A stretch of DNA of 64,000 nucleotides from Hyaloperonospora brassicae (lineage: Eukaryota > Oomycota > Peronosporomycetes > Peronosporales > Peronosporaceae): contig CANTFL010000015.1 of NCBI GenBank assembly GCA_947650285.1, positions 34,442-98,441 of the forward strand. The letters are read 5' to 3'. The first letter of the stretch is position 1. Each line of letters opens with the position of its first letter. Positions 59,301 through 64,000 of the stretch are shown piece by piece. A program made the position numbers and the translations under genes. The notes under the pieces are model-generated. The model was not told where the DNA came from and searched no databases. It saw only the letters and a list, made by a program, of their open reading frames with translations.

Positions 59301-61480
59301 CAGAGGAGAACTTTTCACAATCATCTGGGTAAGAGAGTGTTCAAAAAACGTGTCGATTATGGACCATTCACCCTGGGTGACCATCGCATCGTATGCCGAT
59401 CAATATTCTGACATGGCTTTTAGTCCCTCAAAATGCCGGAGCATTTGGGACGAAATGCCAATATCTTTTGCGGCATCCGTTACTGTGACAGACTTGATCC
59501 CGAAATTGTATAGCGACTTGCATAGGATGTGACGAGCCAATTTTTTCTAATGATTGACCTCACAGCGCATGGTGTCGTTCCCACCGTATCCGTTGACCCT
59601 TCAGCGCCGCCAATCACCCGAATTGTTGGTAAGAGGCGCTAGCAAGGACCGTGATAATTGTCGCGAATTGAGACGTTTTCAATCGCCGAGCCATGTATTA
59701 GTTGTCGGTCGGACGTCCAGTTGCGATACGCGACGAAATAATTATTGATAAAGTATTGGCGCTAGACCGCGAACCACGCCACGAGTGTGTCGTCCCTAAA
59801 TATCTGGAAAAGTTGACTTTTAGGGTAAGCGGCAAACCATTTTTGAGGATCCGCCGCGATTCCATTTGAGCCACCTTGCTCCATTTAACGGTACTAGACC
59901 GCAATGTAGGAAACAGAGAAAGTGATATCTTCGGTCACTCTGACGCAAGATCGCTCGAAATATCCTGTCAGGTCTATAACTTCGATCATAAAAGTGCTGA
60001 AGCGCTCGCTTTCAAGCAGCAATGGATGCCTAGCATTCTGATGACTCTGCGTGACAAGTAACGTGCTAACTTGTCGGTTAACGACACTTGTATGGGCACC
60101 TTCCCCCAATGGCAGCTCTAAAGCTTGGACGTAATCAAATAGCGCATACGAAATTTTCCCAGAGGACGTGTCGGGAATAACAGAGGCGGAGCCCGCCGCC
60201 GCTACTGTCCGCACAAGCACTTGCACACGACACACCCTCGGGATCGATGCCCTGCAATAGCTGGGAATCCAGTGTACTCATAAGGTCGATGGAATGCGAC
60301 GCTCTCTCGACCTCCCAGAAGGGATATAAGATCATCACCGTATCCGGCATGTTCAAGTCTAATTGCACCACCCGTGTGTACGCCGGACTGAGCTGCAGAA
60401 GACCCACCTTCCAGAATCGGATTTGGTCAGCCAAAGAGATGGCGGCTACCGTATTCACAAAAAATGAAGAAGTGCGGAATAGAGAGGTGACACAGAGCAC
60501 CGGAGTACTAACTAAATGGCACGGCGTTATGTGAGTATAATGCCAGAGTCGTCAATTTGGGTAGACAATTCGTTTATGCTCCCAGCGTGGCCGAGTGTCG
60601 GCACCAACAACCTTAACTGAATTGTCGTCGTCTCCCTTCATATCTTAATCGCTGATCTTGTCCTGCGAGATATCCATGTCTCACCTCTGCTGTCACTCGC
60701 AGACCTCAGTGTCAGCAAGATTGCTCTGCGTGCAGTTTACATAGGCCTGTAGTTCACATAAAAAAGATACTGGCGGTCCATGTACCGGAGTAGAAGAGGA
60801 ATTGTAACGGATTTTCTATAGTTGCAGTCGTAATCATCTCGATGCAATCAGAATCAGTAAAAACGAACTGACCACCTGTCTTAATCACCTGATTGGCTTT
60901 TGACATCAAGATTGGCCTGTAAACGCAGCAGTGCCATAGGAGGCGCTCCTCGAGCGGCTGCCAATCACATCAATGTCTCGCAGCAGAATATTAGCATCTA
61001 GGACAAGCACGGCGCATCCTTTCCAGTTTAAGTGGTCACTCGAAGTCCCCCGTTCGGTGACACAGACAGCGTATTCTTCCAGATACCATTTAAACTGTCT
61101 CAATTTATATTTTTGGCGGCATGAATAGCCACCTGCGCCGGACGTTGAAGAAAAGTTTTACTTGCTCTGCACGGTCAAATTGATCCTTCAAATGCAATGG
61201 TCCCGTGTATTTTGACCCGCATTGAACACACAAAGCAGTGCAAAGCAGTGCGTTCAACTGACTAATCAGGGATTCATCAGATTTAAAATCAGGGGCCGAG
61301 GCGGGGAGCCCGTCTCCGACCCCATCTCTGATGCGCGGCGACGAGGACCTCGTACTATTCCCTCTGCTCACTAGATACGAAGGAATCGGCTTTCGTTGAT
61401 CCGCTTCGCCCCTACCACCACCTGAGGTGCTGTACATGAAGTCTTGATAACTGCCCGACGTGGCTTGAAAAGCTCTCACG
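56345..61480 (-). mobile_element. Decayed LINE (L1/Tx1-like), 5' and RT part
   Basis: Many minus-strand fragments in LINE order. An ORF1-like piece at 61105-61479 has CVQCGSKYTGPLHLKDQFDR, and there is further ORF1-like sequence to about 59900. An APE-type endonuclease relic lies near 58740-58930 (FLLDPRLAADARPWH, VKVYAPNHPADRESYF). A linker at 57648-57923 precedes RT pieces at 57353-57616 (DYRTISLLQTGNKIFAELMA), 57186-57383 (LDFRKAYDTVARNFVFQVLE) and 56752-57042 (FVDDSTVFLQ, the catalytic box). Stops and frameshifts are dense, so it is long dead. Gypsy copy 2 interrupts it; the 3' part lies at 46285-48334. Confidence 0.8.
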
Positions 61481-63640
61481 GGTACGAACTATATACAGCT
61501 AGCCTGGGTCTCTTGTCAAATATTTGCTCCGTGTAAGGCGATTTGACAAGTGAAAGGGGCTATTGAGAATCACATTAGATCGAAACGTGTGTCAATGCAG
61601 AACAAGATAAGAGGTAGAGAGGCTTATAGTGTCTACTTACGTAGCTTACTATGTACAAGATTTTAGGTGTGACCGAATCCAGGAGGTAATCGCCGAGGGA
61701 CCAGGGGTCTCTTCATGGCTGATGCCAGTAATCATTGGCGCACCCTCGTTTCGCGGGTCAGCAACTCGACGCATGCATTACGCACAACTCAGTAATTGCT
61801 GACGCTAGATTTCGATGCAGCCGCTTCGCTATAGCTCGAATCTGGCGGATGCACGAGGACCACATACTATCGGTACCTGTTATTATATCGATAGGGTCTT
61901 CCCGGAAGACTGCCGCATTCCGGTCGATCTAGATCCTCGATTGTAACATCGTCGCGAGAATGTGCTCCATATTCGTACACACGTGTGTGGTCGCGGCCAA
62001 GTCGTCTTTAAATCTATCGTTTAGGATTTTGATCCGCTGTGACGGTATCCTGTGGGCTTGTCTACTGGATCTGCCGTCCAGGAATTGGTGGGTCCGCTGG
62101 CGGTATGCTCGTTCCTCGGTCCAATGCTCAATTAGTTTAAGCCATAGGGCACCGGCGCTGTTATACTCCCAAAAAATTAATTAGTGTTCACTACACATCC
62201 GTGACAGGCTGTTGCCTTACTTCTATTGTCGTCTTCAAGACGCTTCGCGTGGAACAGGTTGAGCTGGGGCGGCACGACCCGATACCCTATCCAGACATGA
62301 TTGGGAGAGAGTCGATGACGCTGGTACCAAACTTAACGCGGAGATTGACTGAGTGCAGCGCTCTGTCACTCGTCGATGAGATCCCGGGCGTCGAGACGAG
62401 ACATATAACCCAATAGGGGGCGGGTGAACATGGTAGTGTGAACCATAAAGCCTGGCGACCGAGTTTCTGAGTGATGGGGTTGTTGGACGAAAGGTCAAGA
62501 ATGGAACACGGAAAAAGGTGAAGCTGCGTGCTCGCTTCAAAATTGGGACGCCGGGACATTGGATCGTGGATGAGCGCCTATCGGGAGACGGCAGATCCAG
62601 CGTTGATCTCCGGCATAGACCAGTTAAATCACCATCGCAGCCCGTCACTTGCTGGGTGGAGAGTAAAACGCCTAGGTGGGCTCCGTGATCCGGACGTTGG
62701 TTGTCCTTCAACGATGTTCGGCGCCGATCGTTGCGAGGTGTAGCTGTTTGCGAACGGTGGAGGATTTCGGAGTAGGAGTGATGATGATGCGTTGAAAGTC
62801 TATCGACTCGGCAACTCGGGTTACACTTAAACAAGGATGTCGCCCATGATCTTAATTTGGCGGTAGAGTGAGATCCGGAGAGATGTAGCGGAAGAGGCAG
62901 CGTCAACACCGGTGATGCCGGTCCCGTGCGCGCGACGCTAAGCGCTTCGAGAGAGCTGCCTGCCATACGATCGTACTTTCTACTGGTCAGATCGCTGATT
63001 CAGGCGTTGGAACTCCAATTGAACGTAGGCTAGAACCGCTGAATGTACAGGGGAATTCATCGATCCCGACTGGCCGCCGAAGAAATGCATGATTGTACGA
63101 CAATAAGGAGTCCCACCCTTCCCACTCACTAACGGTCCGATCGATTATAATCGGCATTTGACTTGCATCCCTCGACTCTAAGCTGTCTAGTTGCGTCGAT
63201 GTATATGCTCATATTCGCCAAGCTCCTGCAATATTGTTTGGCGCTGGGAGAGGCTACCACGAGACTCTGCCCGCCTTTTCGCCTGAGCCGGTGTATTTTC
63301 ATTTCATTGCCCGTGGGCTCTCCCCGAAAACCCCAGACCCGCCACGCATTCAAATACTTTTACGGAAGCTGCGTAAGCCAACTTATCTCAGGTTTCATTC
63401 GTTTGGTATTTACATATACCTAAAGTATATTAGCTAAATCCCCCTGCATGTCTGGACGTTACGATCGGGTCTGAAGGATGACTTTGTTGCGGCTGTTGCC
63501 GGTCACCGTCGCGCGCTTCCAATGATACTTTCTGTATAAATTATACAACTCGTTCTCTTCTCATCACGGTAGGTCAAAGACGCTCGTTGTAAAGGCAATG
63601 ATGGGAGAATAACGAAAATCAGGATGAGCACACTGTTCTC
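61481..63640. other. Unassigned sequence between LINE relics
   Basis: About 2.2 kb. The only long frame is 62235-62966 (-, 243 codons, Ser/Arg/Pro-rich, no recognised domain), probably chance. The stretch may be untranslated or 3' parts of the LINE at the right edge; I cannot show this. Confidence 0.4.
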
Positions 63641-63644
63641 CACG

Positions 63645-64000
63645 CTAGTCGCTACCAGCGTCGCAGTGAGGACGCGGCGCTAAATATTCCAGATCCGCTG
63701 AGACCGAATATTTTAACAACTGCCCGGTCCCGATCTCATTACTAAAGTACCCGGTGGTGGCGCCTAAGGAAGCTATCAATACTTGCATATTTTGTGAATG
63801 AGATGGACAGGTTGAAAAAGAGAATTTTTCTCTTTGCTTGTTGTACATGAAGGCCGGACAAATTGCCAAACTCCCGAATGATACATCGACCTCGGGAGAT
63901 TAGTTTCGCCTTGTCCAAAAAGAGAGTTAGATCATCGGCGAACGCCAAAAAGAGATGGATCTGGTGGCCCCAGTCATTTTCAATTTCCGAAGAGACGGGT
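63645..64000 (-). mobile_element. Second decayed LINE, RT fragment running off the window
   Basis: Minus-strand frames contain MAFADDLTLFLDKAKLIS (an RT FADD box) and then FGNLSGLHVQQAKRKI. A shifted frame continues with GYFSNEIGTGQL, like the YLG..(V)GTG block after the RT active site in oomycete LINEs. It differs from the RT relic at 56752-57042, so it is a different copy. Confidence 0.72.

Noticed and set aside
62235..62966. 243-codon minus-strand frame
   Set aside because: Low-complexity Ser/Arg/Pro composition, no motif, inside transposon-derived DNA; length is compatible with chance.
1..64000. RXLR or Crinkler effector genes, tRNA or rRNA genes, CRISPR arrays
   Set aside because: I looked for signal peptide plus RXLR/EER or LFLAK motifs in the open frames and for tRNA-like cloverleafs and found none I could support; the hairpin-rich Gypsy sequence is not a CRISPR array because its repeats differ from one another.

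Overview
The window looks like the nuclear genome of an oomycete, most likely a Peronosporales (Phytophthora or downy mildew) relative. This is inferred from compact host genes with short GT-AG introns (about 46-500 bp), the mix of eukaryotic families, and gene islands separated by LTR- and LINE-type retrotransposons. No rRNA, tRNA, CRISPR or bacterial-style operon was seen.

Layout. (1) 1-14.6 kb is a gene island: the 3' part of a WDR81-like BEACH/WD40 gene (+), a small B12D/MLRQ-like membrane protein (-), a TMEM42-like membrane protein (+), a 2,123-residue six-module EF-hand protein (-) and a four-exon complex-I NDUFA11/B14.7-like gene (-). (2) 15.6-23.6 kb holds a full-length Ty3/Gypsy chromovirus in minus orientation, with 394-bp LTRs and a perfect 5-bp target duplication. 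(3) 23.6-32.6 kb is gene-poor. (4) 32.6-46 kb is a second, looser gene island: a PARP-type zinc-finger protein (+), a stand-alone TAZ zinc-finger protein (+), molybdopterin synthesis protein MoaC (-), the polyadenylation/termination factor Pcf11 (+) and a small hypothetical gene (-). (5) 46.2-64 kb is a nest of transposons: a decayed LINE (-) that was hit first by an element now reduced to a solo LTR (46.9-47.3 kb) and later by a second full-length copy of the same Gypsy family (48.3-56.3 kb, ATGAG duplication). Pieces of another LINE lie at the right edge.

The most unusual content is the Gypsy family. Both copies carry gag and pol (protease, RT, RNase H, integrase, and a chromodomain after the GPY/F region) on one strand. 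On the other strand, between pol and the 3' LTR, is a long extra ORF of about 530 codons whose 3' part overlaps the integrase tail and chromodomain antisense. The whole element, coding and non-coding, is packed with short perfect inverted repeats (stems 6-11 bp, loops mostly 2-12 nt), repeatedly at intervals of a few tens of bases, which the host genes do not obviously show. The gag end has a candidate -1 frameshift signal. Both copies are broken, by different lesions, although the LTRs of copy 1 differ at only 3 positions.

The host genes do not form one pathway; they are housekeeping functions (endosomal trafficking, respiration, Mo-cofactor synthesis, mRNA 3'-end formation, Ca2+ binding). 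Splice models were built by eye from reading-frame continuity, donor/acceptor sequences and family resemblance. They have not been checked against RNA.
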